From contig NZ_JACARC010000029.1 in the NCBI RefSeq assembly GCF_013386825.1, positions 128,648 through 192,292 on the forward strand: a DNA stretch of 63,645 nucleotides, in the 5' to 3' direction. Below, piece by piece: positions 55,071 to 63,645 of this stretch (positions within the stretch are counted from its first letter, which is position 1; the number at the start of each line of letters is the position of its first letter). Origin of the DNA: Pseudomonas sp. IPO3778. GTDB taxonomy: Bacteria; Pseudomonadota; Gammaproteobacteria; Pseudomonadales; Pseudomonadaceae. Made by a program: the position numbers and the translations under genes. A model generated the notes under the pieces. It was not told where the DNA came from and did not search any database. It saw nothing but the letters and a program-made list of their open reading frames with translations.

Positions 55071-55856
55071 TTACTTGGCTTCTGGGCCGTAAATGTCGAA
55101 GTTGAAGTACTTGTCCTGGATTGCCTTGTACTTGCCGTTGGCACGGATCGCTGCGATAGCCGCGTTGATGCGGTCCAGGTTTTCCTTGTCGCCTTTGCGT
55201 ACCGCGATGCCGATGCCGTCGCCGAAGTACTTGGCGTCGGTGAAGGCCGGGCCGGTGAACGCGTAGCCTTTACCGGCTGGCGTGTCGAGGAAGCCTTCCT
55301 GCAACAGGGTGGCGTCGGCCACGGTGCCATCAAGGCGACCGGCTTCTACGTCCAGGTAGATTTCGTTCTGGGAGCTGTAAGGAACAATGGTGGCGCCTTT
55401 GGGAGCCAGCACTTCCTTGGCGAAACGGTCGTGGATCGAACCGCGTTGTACGCCGATCTTCTTGCCTTTCAGTTCATCCAGGCTGTCGCTGACAACGGTC
55501 CCTTCCTTCAACACCAGGCGAGCCGGGGTCAGGTAGTAACGGTTGGTGAAGTCCACGGACTTCTTGCGATCTTCAGTGATGGACATCGAAGACAGGATGG
55601 CGTCGATCTTGCGCACTTTGAGTGCCGGGATCAGGCCGTCGAATTCCTGCTCGACCCACGTGCACTTGACCTGCATCTGCTCGCACAGGGCGTTGCCGAT
55701 GTCGTAGTCAAAACCGACGATGCTGCCATCCGGAGCCTTGGAGGCAAACGGAGGGTAAGCCGCTTCAATACCAATCTTCAGGGGCTTGCCTTCGGCGAAA
55801 GCCTGCATGGACAGCACGGACAGCGCCAGGGCGCCCAACAGCACGAGTTTCTTCAT
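55071..55856 (-). CDS. aotJ: Arginine/ornithine-binding periplasmic protein AotJ
   Basis: A 261-residue periplasmic solute-binding protein delivering arginine/ornithine to AotQMP. Signal peptide [22 protein letters not shown], then [29 protein letters not shown], the SBP3 start, and [25 protein letters not shown] 55856 is chosen because it begins the signal peptide; the frame to 55988 adds nonsense. An ArgR-type half-site lies at 56014-56029, in the long untranslated region upstream. First gene of aotJQMOP-argR. Confidence 0.95.
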   Translation of the reverse strand: MKKLVLLGALALSVLSMQAFAEGKPLKIGIEAAYPPFASKAPDGSIVGFDYDIGNALCEQMQVKCTWVEQEFDGLIPALKVRKIDAILSSMSITEDRKKSVDFTNRYYLTPARLVLKEGTVVSDSLDELKGKKIGVQRGSIHDRFAKEVLAPKGATIVPYSSQNEIYLDVEAGRLDGTVADATLLQEGFLDTPAGKGYAFTGPAFTDAKYFGDGIGIAVRKGDKENLDRINAAIAAIRANGKYKAIQDKYFNFDIYGPEAK

Positions 55857-56013
55857 CTTGGGACTCCATCGGTATAGGGCAAAACAGCAGTATGAGCCAG
55901 AGCCCACGATGCGACTGAGTGAAACCGAATAGCGTTGCTGCGTCCTGCGCCAATTCAACATCGGCGACGACGAGCGAGTGATCGGCATTCTAACGACAGG
56001 CCGGAAGCCGATA

Positions 56014-56029
56014 TTTCCTCAATGCGACA
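56014..56029 (-). promoter_or_regulatory. ArgR half-site upstream of aotJ
   Basis: On the minus strand TGTCGC-ATTGAGGA-AA, exact to TGTCGC-N8-AA. A weaker TGTCGT follows 31 bp downstream (55998 to 55993). The remaining 56030-56342 stretch shows AT-rich promoter-like sequence but no gene. Confidence 0.65.
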
Positions 56030-56342
56030 ACAATTTACAGAAGCACCGAGAAAGCGGTTCCAGCACATTGACAGCCCCTGAATTTTATGCAGAGGCAAAA
56101 GATATTAAACCTGTTAACGCTGCAAATTGCGGGCCTATTATTCGCAAACCCTTCTAGCACGGCAAGTGTAGCGTTTGATCTAATTTTTCAGGGCGTCTAA
56201 AACGCGGGTTTTAGGGGCATGGGCGTAGCACTTTGCCTCATGTTTGGGCGTGGGGTTACACATTTACGAGGCTCGGTAACATTCAGAAACTTCCTACAAT
56301 GAAAACCGATATTTATTGGTATGGGAGTTGAAACGCGATCCA

Positions 56343-56433
56343 CTGTGGGAGCTGGCTTGCCTGCGATAGCGGTGGGCCAGGCAACACAGTGGGGTCTGAT
56401 ACGCCGCCATCGCAGGCAAGCCAGCTCCCACAT
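56343..56433. repeat. REP doublet (GGGAGCTGGCTTGCCTGCGAT type)
   Basis: CTGTGGGAGCTGGCTTGCCT faces AGGCAAGCCAGCTCCCACAT; located between aotJ and the acsA terminator. Confidence 0.93.
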
Positions 56434-56470
56434 TAATGCGGTCTTGGCAGTGGCATTTGCCGCTCCTCAC

Positions 56471-56508
56471 AAAAAAAGCCCCACTCGGCCTACGCCGAAT
56501 GGGGCTCT
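56471..56508 (-). terminator. Rho-independent terminator of acsA
   Basis: On the minus strand GAGCCCCATTCGGC-GTAG-GCCGAGTGGGGCTTTTTTT; one mismatch in a 13-bp stem and a T7 tail. Confidence 0.93.
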
Positions 56509-56524
56509 GCCCTGCAACCCCGCC

Positions 56525-58480
<1,956 letters not shown>

Positions 58481-58502
58481 CTTTCTTACCTCGGTGACAT
58501 AG

Positions 58503-58510
58503 TTGTTGTT
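58503..58510 (-). promoter_or_regulatory. Hfq/Crc A-rich (CA) motif before acsA
   Basis: On the minus strand AACAACAA, matching AAnAANAA, shortly before the GAGGT ribosome site. The rest of 58511-58874 is AT-rich in parts (TATGAATTAAACCC) and shows no gene. Confidence 0.45.
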
Positions 58511-58874
58511 GTATGGCCCTGTTGTAGCCGGGCCGGGCCTATAGAACCATTCGACGATGGTAGTAACAAGCCCCTACAAATTGCCCACCTATACCCCGGC
58601 AGCGCTCTGGCCCGCGGCCCGTGGCGCTTTGCAGGTTTCTGAAAAAACCTTCATTTCGGGATTGTTACAAAAACCGCCAATAGTGTTTATCAAAAGCACG
58701 GGTATATGAATTAAACCCGTGCGCCTAAAATCAACCTCGCCATCAAGGCACCGTGATTAACAACGCAACAGCCCCCACAAAGGCAACGTTAATCCGAACT
58801 TCCCAATCAAGTTACACACGTGGCCTCACAAGGGCCCCGTGACCCCTTTCGACCGCCAAAAGGTAAACAGTCAA

Positions 58875-59144
58875 ATGAAAGCGTTATTAGTTATGGCCCT
58901 TAGCAGCTTGTGCGCCACCGCCGCCCTGGCCGACGAAGCCCCGACTGAAGTAGCCAGCCAGAGCACTCCCGTCGTTGAAGATTACACCTACAGCACGCAC
59001 TTGGACGTTGCGAAAGTATTGTCCATGAGTGAAGTTCCGGATGTATGCGAAGTTGTACCGGTAAAAATGGAATATGAAGACTCACAAGGCCAGCGTCACA
59101 TTCTGAAGTACCAGGTCATGGGCAATGGTTGCTCTAACGGCTGA
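58875..59144 (+). CDS. DUF2790 family small exported protein
   Basis: An 89-residue periplasmic protein. Signal peptide MKALLVMALSSLCATAALA-D; mature part with the DUF2790 pattern YTYSTHLDVAKVLSMSEVPD-VCEVVPVKMEYEDSQGQRHILKYQVMGNGC, including two cysteines (C in VCEVV and near the C-terminus) likely forming a disulfide. Such genes are common in Pseudomonas, often copper- or stress-responsive, with unknown function. ATG 58875 starts the signal peptide; the longer frame is not supported. A stem CCGCAAGAA/TTCTTGCGG lies after it (59182-59205). Confidence 0.9.
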   Translation: MKALLVMALSSLCATAALADEAPTEVASQSTPVVEDYTYSTHLDVAKVLSMSEVPDVCEVVPVKMEYEDSQGQRHILKYQVMGNGCSNG

Positions 59145-59288
59145 TAAGTTCGTTAGTTGCCATTAACTCAGATCTTATTCGCCGCAAGAAATCGTTCTTG
59201 CGGCAAAGAGCCGGCTTCTCCCCCCACCGCTTGAATCGAATGCTACGATTGTGGCGCCGCCACCTCACCTGCACGGCAGGATGCATTC

Positions 59289-60152
59289 ATGCGAGCCAGT
59301 TTCGAAAAAATCCCAACCGAGGCGAACACCTCCTGGACCCTGCTGAACAGGCGTCTACCGGAGGCGATTCCGTTTGAATGGCATCACCACCCCGAATACG
59401 AACTGACCCTCACCCTCAACAGCCGCGGGCACCGCTATATCAGCAACGATGTGGCGCTGTACGACGATGGCGACCTGGTGCTGGTGGGCCCGAACGTGCC
59501 CCACAGCTGGTCTTCCGCCGAGTTGATCGACCCCGCCAAACCGCACATTGCCTTGGTCATCTGGTTTTCGGAGGACTGGGCGGATTCGCTGGTGCAGTTG
59601 TTTCCGGAGATGGGGTCGACGCGCGCGCTATTAACTGCAGCGCGGCAGGCAATGAGCTTCAGCGATGCCACATCACGGGCGCTGCGCCCGGTGATCGAAG
59701 CCATGGTCGAGCAAGACGCCTCCCAGCGGCTGATCTCGTTGCTCACTGTGCTCAACACCTTGTCCCGGGACATCGCGGCGCAGCCGATTGCGATAGAAGT
59801 TGCGACGCCTCACATCACTGAAGACGCACGCATCCGCCGCGTCCTGGACCACTTGCACGGCCACTATGCGCAACCTGTGGGCATTCCCGAATTGGCACAA
59901 ATGGCCTGCGTCAGCGTCTCCGCCTTCCACCGAATGTTCCGCAAACACACACGCTGCACGGCACTGGACTACATCGTTCGGCTGCGTATCGGACACGCCT
60001 GCGCGCTGTTGATGCAGGGCAACCTGGCGGTCAGCGCAATTTCCGAACAGGTGGGTTATGCATCCCAGGCGTTGTTCAATCGGCAGTTCAAGGCGCACAA
60101 GGGTATGACGCCTTCACACTTTCGGGCCCAGCACGGGCATCACTTTCAATAA
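59289..60152 (+). CDS. AraC-family regulator with cupin domain
   Basis: A 287-residue regulator. N-terminal cupin (HHHPEYELTLTLNSRGHRYIS, LVLVGPNVPHSW), as in sugar- or alcohol-responsive AraC proteins; C-terminal HTH pair VGIPELAQMACVSVSAFHRMFRKHT and LAVSAISEQVGYASQALFNRQFKAHKG. It is directly upstream of the DUF1479 and sugar-binding-protein genes on the same strand and is their most likely regulator. Confidence 0.9.
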   Translation: MRASFEKIPTEANTSWTLLNRRLPEAIPFEWHHHPEYELTLTLNSRGHRYISNDVALYDDGDLVLVGPNVPHSWSSAELIDPAKPHIALVIWFSEDWADSLVQLFPEMGSTRALLTAARQAMSFSDATSRALRPVIEAMVEQDASQRLISLLTVLNTLSRDIAAQPIAIEVATPHITEDARIRRVLDHLHGHYAQPVGIPELAQMACVSVSAFHRMFRKHTRCTALDYIVRLRIGHACALLMQGNLAVSAISEQVGYASQALFNRQFKAHKGMTPSHFRAQHGHHFQ

Positions 60153-60247
60153 GCCGATTCTTCTATACGCCTTACAACAAACGCCACAATCGTACTGCTC
60201 AACGCTCCAAATCAAGCTGCCGCCCAGGCGGGTCGGGGTGATTCCAT

Positions 60248-60274
60248 ACCTGTATGCACAACAACAATACAGGT
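60248..60274 (+). promoter_or_regulatory. Inverted repeat with CA motif before the DUF1479 gene
   Basis: ACCTGTAT (60248-60255) and ATACAGGT (60267-60274) are perfect complements; the 11-nt loop holds AACAACAA (60260-60267), an Hfq/Crc-type motif, and the right arm contains the ribosome site CAGGT six bases before ATG 60281. It could be a protein operator, a hairpin that hides the ribosome site, or both. Confidence 0.5.
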
Positions 60275-60280
60275 CACCCC

Positions 60281-61534
60281 ATGAGCAACTACCACGCCTT
60301 CGAATGTGCCGAGCTGCCGGACGACTACAAGCGCAGCATCGTCGCCATGAAAAAAGCCCTGCGCGCGCAAATCGGCGACGTGCCCGCGCTGTTTGCCGAG
60401 GTCAGCGAGTTTATCTGCGGTGAAATCGCCTCGATCAGGGCAACGACCGCCTGGCCCGAGCTCGACTTTGAGACCATCGCCAACGGCCGGGTCACCGAAG
60501 AACAACGAGCCCTCATCAAACGCCGGGGCTGCCTGGTGATCCGCAACCACTTCCCCCGGCAGCAAGTGCTCGGCTGGGACAAAAGCCTGCTGGACTACCT
60601 CGACCACAACCATTTCGACGACGTGTACCGCGGCCCGGCCGACAACTTCTTCGGCAACCTCGAAGCCTCGCGCCCGGAAATATTCCCCATTTATTGGTCC
60701 GACGCCCAGATGCAGGTGCGCCAACACGAACGCATGGGCGCCGCACAGTCATTCCTCAACCGCCTGTGGACCACCCACTCCCAGGGTCGGCAATGGTTCG
60801 ACCCGGACGTCAACGCGCTGTACCCCGACCGCGTGCGCCGCCGCCCACCCGGCACCACCTCCAAAGGGCTTGGCCCGCACACCGACTCGGGCGCCCTGGA
60901 GCGCTGGCTGCACCCCGCCTACCTCAAGGTGTTCGACAAGATCTACCGCAACGACTTCAAGTCCTACGACCCCTGGGACGCCGCACATCGCACTGAAGTC
61001 GATGAATACGCCTACAAGGACACGGTGAAATGCTCGGCCTTCCGCACCTTCCAGGGCTGGACCGCGCTGTGCGACATGCAGGCCGACCAGGGCGTGCTGC
61101 ATACCTTGCCGATCCCCAAGGCCATGGCCTACCTGCTGCTGCGCCCGTTGCTGGACGACGTCCCCGAAGATGAGTTGTGCGGCGTTGCGCCGGGCAAAGT
61201 GCTGCCGATTTCAGAGAAATGGCACCCGCTGCTGGTCCAGGGCATGACCCCGATTCCGGATGTGCAGGCCGGCGATTCGGTGTGGTGGCACTGCGACGTG
61301 ATCCACAGCGTCGCCCCCGTCGAAAACCAACAAGGCTGGGGCAACGTGATGTACGTGCCCGCCGCGCCCATGTGCCCGAAAAACCGGCGGTACGCCAAGG
61401 ATGTGCTCAGGGCGTTCGAGCAAGGGGCCTCGCCGGATGACTTTGCCCGCGAGGACTACGAGAAAGACTGGAAAGACCGCTTTATGACGCCACAACTGAA
61501 TGCCCTTGGCCGTAAAGGACTGGGACTGGAATAA
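60281..61534 (+). CDS. DUF1479 (YbiU-like) putative non-haem iron oxygenase
   Basis: A 417-residue protein of the DUF1479 family. The Fe(II)/2-oxoglutarate-type facial triad is visible: HTD in GPHTDSGALERWLHP (about residues 200-203) and the distal His in HCDVIHSVAPVENQQGW (about 343). Oxidation of an unknown small molecule is expected but unproven. ATG 60281 (MSNYHAFECAEL) is the family start; ACACCATG-like MHNNN upstream is not supported. The gene is followed 37 bp later by a sugar-binding-protein gene, and preceded by an AraC regulator, so a small catabolic or modification unit is likely. Confidence 0.85.
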   Translation: MSNYHAFECAELPDDYKRSIVAMKKALRAQIGDVPALFAEVSEFICGEIASIRATTAWPELDFETIANGRVTEEQRALIKRRGCLVIRNHFPRQQVLGWDKSLLDYLDHNHFDDVYRGPADNFFGNLEASRPEIFPIYWSDAQMQVRQHERMGAAQSFLNRLWTTHSQGRQWFDPDVNALYPDRVRRRPPGTTSKGLGPHTDSGALERWLHPAYLKVFDKIYRNDFKSYDPWDAAHRTEVDEYAYKDTVKCSAFRTFQGWTALCDMQADQGVLHTLPIPKAMAYLLLRPLLDDVPEDELCGVAPGKVLPISEKWHPLLVQGMTPIPDVQAGDSVWWHCDVIHSVAPVENQQGWGNVMYVPAAPMCPKNRRYAKDVLRAFEQGASPDDFAREDYEKDWKDRFMTPQLNALGRKGLGLE

Positions 61535-61548
61535 GCACCGCTCCCCAT

Positions 61549-61556
61549 AACAACAA
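61549..61556 (+). promoter_or_regulatory. CA motif before the sugar-binding-protein gene
   Basis: AACAACAA at 61549-61556, directly beside the ribosome site AAGAG and 15 nt from ATG 61572. Same form as before acsA and the DUF1479 gene. Confidence 0.4.
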
Positions 61557-61571
61557 AAAGAGTAATCCCAC

Positions 61572-62855
61572 ATGAACATCACCCATCGCCTTGCCGTTGC
61601 CCTCTCCCTCGCCAGCCTCTGCACGTTCGCCGCCCACGCAGCGGACAGTAAAGGCACCGTTGAAGTCGTCCACTACTGGACCTCGGGCGGGGAAGCCAAG
61701 TCTGTGCAAGTGCTGCAACAACTGATCGAAAAAGACGGCTTCACCTGGCAAAACAGCGCCGTGGCGGGGGGTGGTGGCGCTGCCGCCATGACCGTCCTCA
61801 AGAGCCGCGCAGTCTCCGGCAACCCGCCCTCTGCCGCGCAGATCAAGGCACCGGACATTCAGGAGTGGGGCAACCTGGGTCTGCTGACCAGCATCGACAA
61901 CGTCGCCAAGGCCAACCAATGGGACAGCCTGCTGCCAGAAAGCATTGCGCAACTGATGAAATTCGACGGCCACTACGTCGCCGTGCCGCTCAACATCCAC
62001 CGCATCAACTGGTTATGGATCAACCCCGAGGTGCTCAAGAAAGCCGGCGTGCCCAAAGCCCCGGCAACCCTGGAAGAACTCTACGCCGCCGGCGACAAAC
62101 TCAAGGCCGCCGGCTTCGTCGCCATTGCCCACGGCGGCCAACCCTGGCAGGACACCACCGTATTTGAAGGCCTGGTGCTCAGCATCCTGGGGGCCGACGG
62201 CTTCAAGAAAGCCTTTATCGACAACGACGAAGCGACCTTCACCGGCCCTGAAATGACCGAAGTCTTTGTCGCGCTGCGCAAGTTGAAGACCTACATGGAC
62301 CCCAATGGCGCAGGCCAGGACTGGAATATGGAAACCGCCAAAGTCATCAATGGCCAGGCCGGCATGCAAATCATGGGGGACTGGGCCAAGAGTGAGTGGA
62401 CCGCGGCGGGTAAAAAAGCCGGGGCCGATTATGAATGCGTGCCCTTCCCCGGCTCACAAGGCATTTATAGCTACACCATCGACTCACTGGCCATGTTCAA
62501 ACCGTCCAGCAAAAACGATACGCCAGGCAACAACGCGGCTCGGGACGACTTGGCCAAGATCGCCCTGGAGCCGCAGTTCCAGACGGTGTTCAACCAGAAC
62601 AAAGGCTCCATCCCGGTGATCAAGGGCCTGGACATGAGCCAGTTCGACAGCTGTGCCCAGGCTTCCGCCAAGGACTTCGCCGAAGCCGAAAAAGCCGGCA
62701 CGCTGGAGCCGAGCATGGCCTTCAACATGTCCACGTCCCAGGCGGTGCAAGGTGCGGTGTTTGATGTGGTCAGCAACTTCATGAGCAATAAAGACGCGGA
62801 CCCCGCCAAGGCTGGCAAGCAGATGTTTGCCAGCATCAAAGCCGCAGCCCAGTAA
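61572..62855 (+). CDS. Sugar ABC transporter substrate-binding protein (GtsA-like)
   Basis: A 427-residue family-1 solute-binding protein. Signal peptide to about residue 23 ([15 protein letters not shown]), then [83 protein letters not shown], closely resembling the glucose/mannose protein GtsA. No permease or ATPase gene follows, unlike gtsABCD, so it must use another transporter or act as a sensor. A stem (62870-62893) ends the gene. Confidence 0.9.
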   Translation: MNITHRLAVALSLASLCTFAAHAADSKGTVEVVHYWTSGGEAKSVQVLQQLIEKDGFTWQNSAVAGGGGAAAMTVLKSRAVSGNPPSAAQIKAPDIQEWGNLGLLTSIDNVAKANQWDSLLPESIAQLMKFDGHYVAVPLNIHRINWLWINPEVLKKAGVPKAPATLEELYAAGDKLKAAGFVAIAHGGQPWQDTTVFEGLVLSILGADGFKKAFIDNDEATFTGPEMTEVFVALRKLKTYMDPNGAGQDWNMETAKVINGQAGMQIMGDWAKSEWTAAGKKAGADYECVPFPGSQGIYSYTIDSLAMFKPSSKNDTPGNNAARDDLAKIALEPQFQTVFNQNKGSIPVIKGLDMSQFDSCAQASAKDFAEAEKAGTLEPSMAFNMSTSQAVQGAVFDVVSNFMSNKDADPAKAGKQMFASIKAAAQ

Positions 62856-62869
62856 CACCCCGCGACCCT

Positions 62870-62893
62870 TTCTTGCGCCAAACGGCGCAAGAA
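62870..62893 (+). terminator. Hairpin after the sugar-binding-protein gene
   Basis: TTCTTGCGCC-AAAC-GGCGCAAGAA: perfect 10-bp stem but no T run, so a weak or Rho-assisted end. Between here and nrdB nothing else codes. Confidence 0.5.
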
Positions 62894-63061
62894 CCTCCTG
62901 GCCGAATCTGCCCCAGTTCGGCGCACTGAAACAAACGCCTACCGCCCGTCAAAAAAATCCAAGCCAGGCAAAGCCTTGTAAACCCGGACCTTGGCTGCAA
63001 ACACCACCATTTTGGCCGCTCACCGAGACCATCCGCCGCAACACAACGCCGAATTTTTCCC

Positions 63062-63067
63062 TATAAT
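63062..63067 (+). promoter_or_regulatory. Candidate -10 box of nrdB
   Basis: TATAAT in CCCTATAATGCG, perfect to consensus; no good -35 17 bp upstream. If used, the nrdB leader is about 250 nt. No clear NrdR boxes are seen near it. Confidence 0.45.
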
Positions 63068-63255
63068 GCGCGGGTAAATCGGGCCTGCAATATCCCTTTA
63101 CACTGGGATGAAGAGCCAGACCTGAGGCCCCGCTGGAGCTCGCAAGCATTGCTCCGCCCCTCAAGCCTCAAGCAGAACACCCGTAACCCTGATTCCGTTT
63201 AATGCGTGCGCTAGCTGCAACAAACGATTCCTTAAGATCCACCGCGGCCTTTGGG

Positions 63256-63289
63256 CCGTGTGAACACCCAACCATCCGGTTTCACACGG
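63256..63289 (+). promoter_or_regulatory. Leader hairpin before nrdB
   Basis: CCGTGTGAA (63256-63264) pairs perfectly with TTCACACGG (63281-63289); 16-nt loop. It lies about 20 nt before the GGAG of nrdB. Confidence 0.55.
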
Positions 63290-63324
63290 GCACCTTAGAG
63301 CCCTCACGCAGGAGACGACACGTC

Positions 63325-63645
63325 ATGCTGAGCTGGGACGAGTTCGACAAAGAAGAAGACGGCGAAGTAGTTGCCAAAGGCGCCAACGCCGGCCACGCCA
63401 CCGAAGCCAACATGGACCGCCTCGACGGTGCCGGCGCTGCTGCCGCCATCGAAGCCCGCGCCGTCACCGCCAACGACTCCGCCGCCATCGTGCGCGCCAA
63501 GGCCGCCCTCGACAAACTCGACGTCGCCGAAGGCCTCGCCGAGCTCGAAGGCTCCGCCGCCCGCGTCGCCGTTGACGAAAAGCGCATGATCAACTGCCGC
63601 GCCGACCTCAACCAACTCGTGCCCTTCAAGTACGACTGGGCCTGG
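63325..63645 (+). CDS. nrdB: Ribonucleoside-diphosphate reductase beta subunit (partial, 3' end outside window)
   Basis: The first 107 codons of NrdB, the radical-generating diiron subunit that pairs with NrdA. MLSWDEFDKEEDGEVVAKGAN begins the Pseudomonas-specific Ala-rich N-terminal extension; NCRADLNQLVPFKYDWAW is the conserved entry to the ferritin-like core. GGAGACGACACGTC precedes ATG 63325. In P. aeruginosa nrdB is next to nrdA; here they are 46 kb apart with the same orientation. Metal ligands are beyond the window. Confidence 0.95.
   Translation, partial: MLSWDEFDKEEDGEVVAKGANAGHATEANMDRLDGAGAAAAIEARAVTANDSAAIVRAKAALDKLDVAEGLAELEGSAARVAVDEKRMINCRADLNQLVPFKYDWAW

Overview
The window is a high-GC bacterial chromosome segment. 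Gene content and gene order point to the Pseudomonas fluorescens group: the block CoA-transferase/dctA/AraC-regulator/phoQ/phoP, the aot-argR-aru arginine regulon, rsmA-lysC-alaS, cheR-cheV-flgAMN, amrZ, a DUF2790 protein, and many paired REP sequences of the GGGAGC(G/T)GGCTTGC type. Nothing looks like a prophage, insertion sequence, integrase or CRISPR array. It is mostly core genome with a few accessory inserts.

Layout: 0.1-3.3 kb holds a divergent Tag-family glycosylase, ttcA, a Yip1 membrane protein and a SprT protease. 3.3-10.8 kb holds a CaiB-type CoA-transferase, dctA with a clear sigma-54 promoter, a divergent AraC regulator, the PhoPQ-like system with a small exported protein, and pcpS. 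10.9-13.2 kb is a RstAB-like two-component system. 13.4-17 kb is nrdA with DnaA and NrdR sites. 17.1-25 kb is a flagellar/chemotaxis block (flgBCDE, cheVR, flgA-flgM-flgN, a PilZ protein). 25-31 kb holds an MFS transporter, four tRNA genes, two small membrane proteins behind a sigma-54 promoter, amrZ, mgtE and rsmA. 31-37 kb holds lysC, alaS, ltaE and an FMN-riboswitch-controlled lumazine synthase. 37.3-56 kb is the arginine/ornithine regulon (AotJQMP transport, ArgR, arginine succinyltransferase pathway). It is interrupted between argR and aruC by a 5-kb gene on the other strand encoding a 1655-residue toxin-like leucine-rich-repeat protein. 56.5-62.9 kb holds acsA, a DUF2790 protein, an AraC regulator, a DUF1479 oxygenase-like protein and an orphan sugar-binding protein. 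The window ends inside nrdB.

The genes form several regulatory units. Arginine import (aot) and breakdown (aru) both carry ArgR-type half-sites (TGTCGC-N8-AA). Flagellar genes follow a cascade with sigma-54 sites before flgB and flgA and a near-perfect sigma-28 site before flgM. The PhoPQ-like operon has four CTGAAC repeats at exact 11-bp spacing, fitting autoregulation. nrdA (start of the window) and nrdB (right edge) encode the two subunits of one class Ia ribonucleotide reductase but lie about 46 kb apart, each with its own leader.

Most worth follow-up: the LRR/toxin-like protein inside the arginine regulon, the split nrdA/nrdB, the GCGGCAA array before flgB, the apparently leaderless flgA, and the sigma-54-driven pair of small membrane proteins. 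Family assignments rest on reading motifs and remembered gene order; no database search was run.
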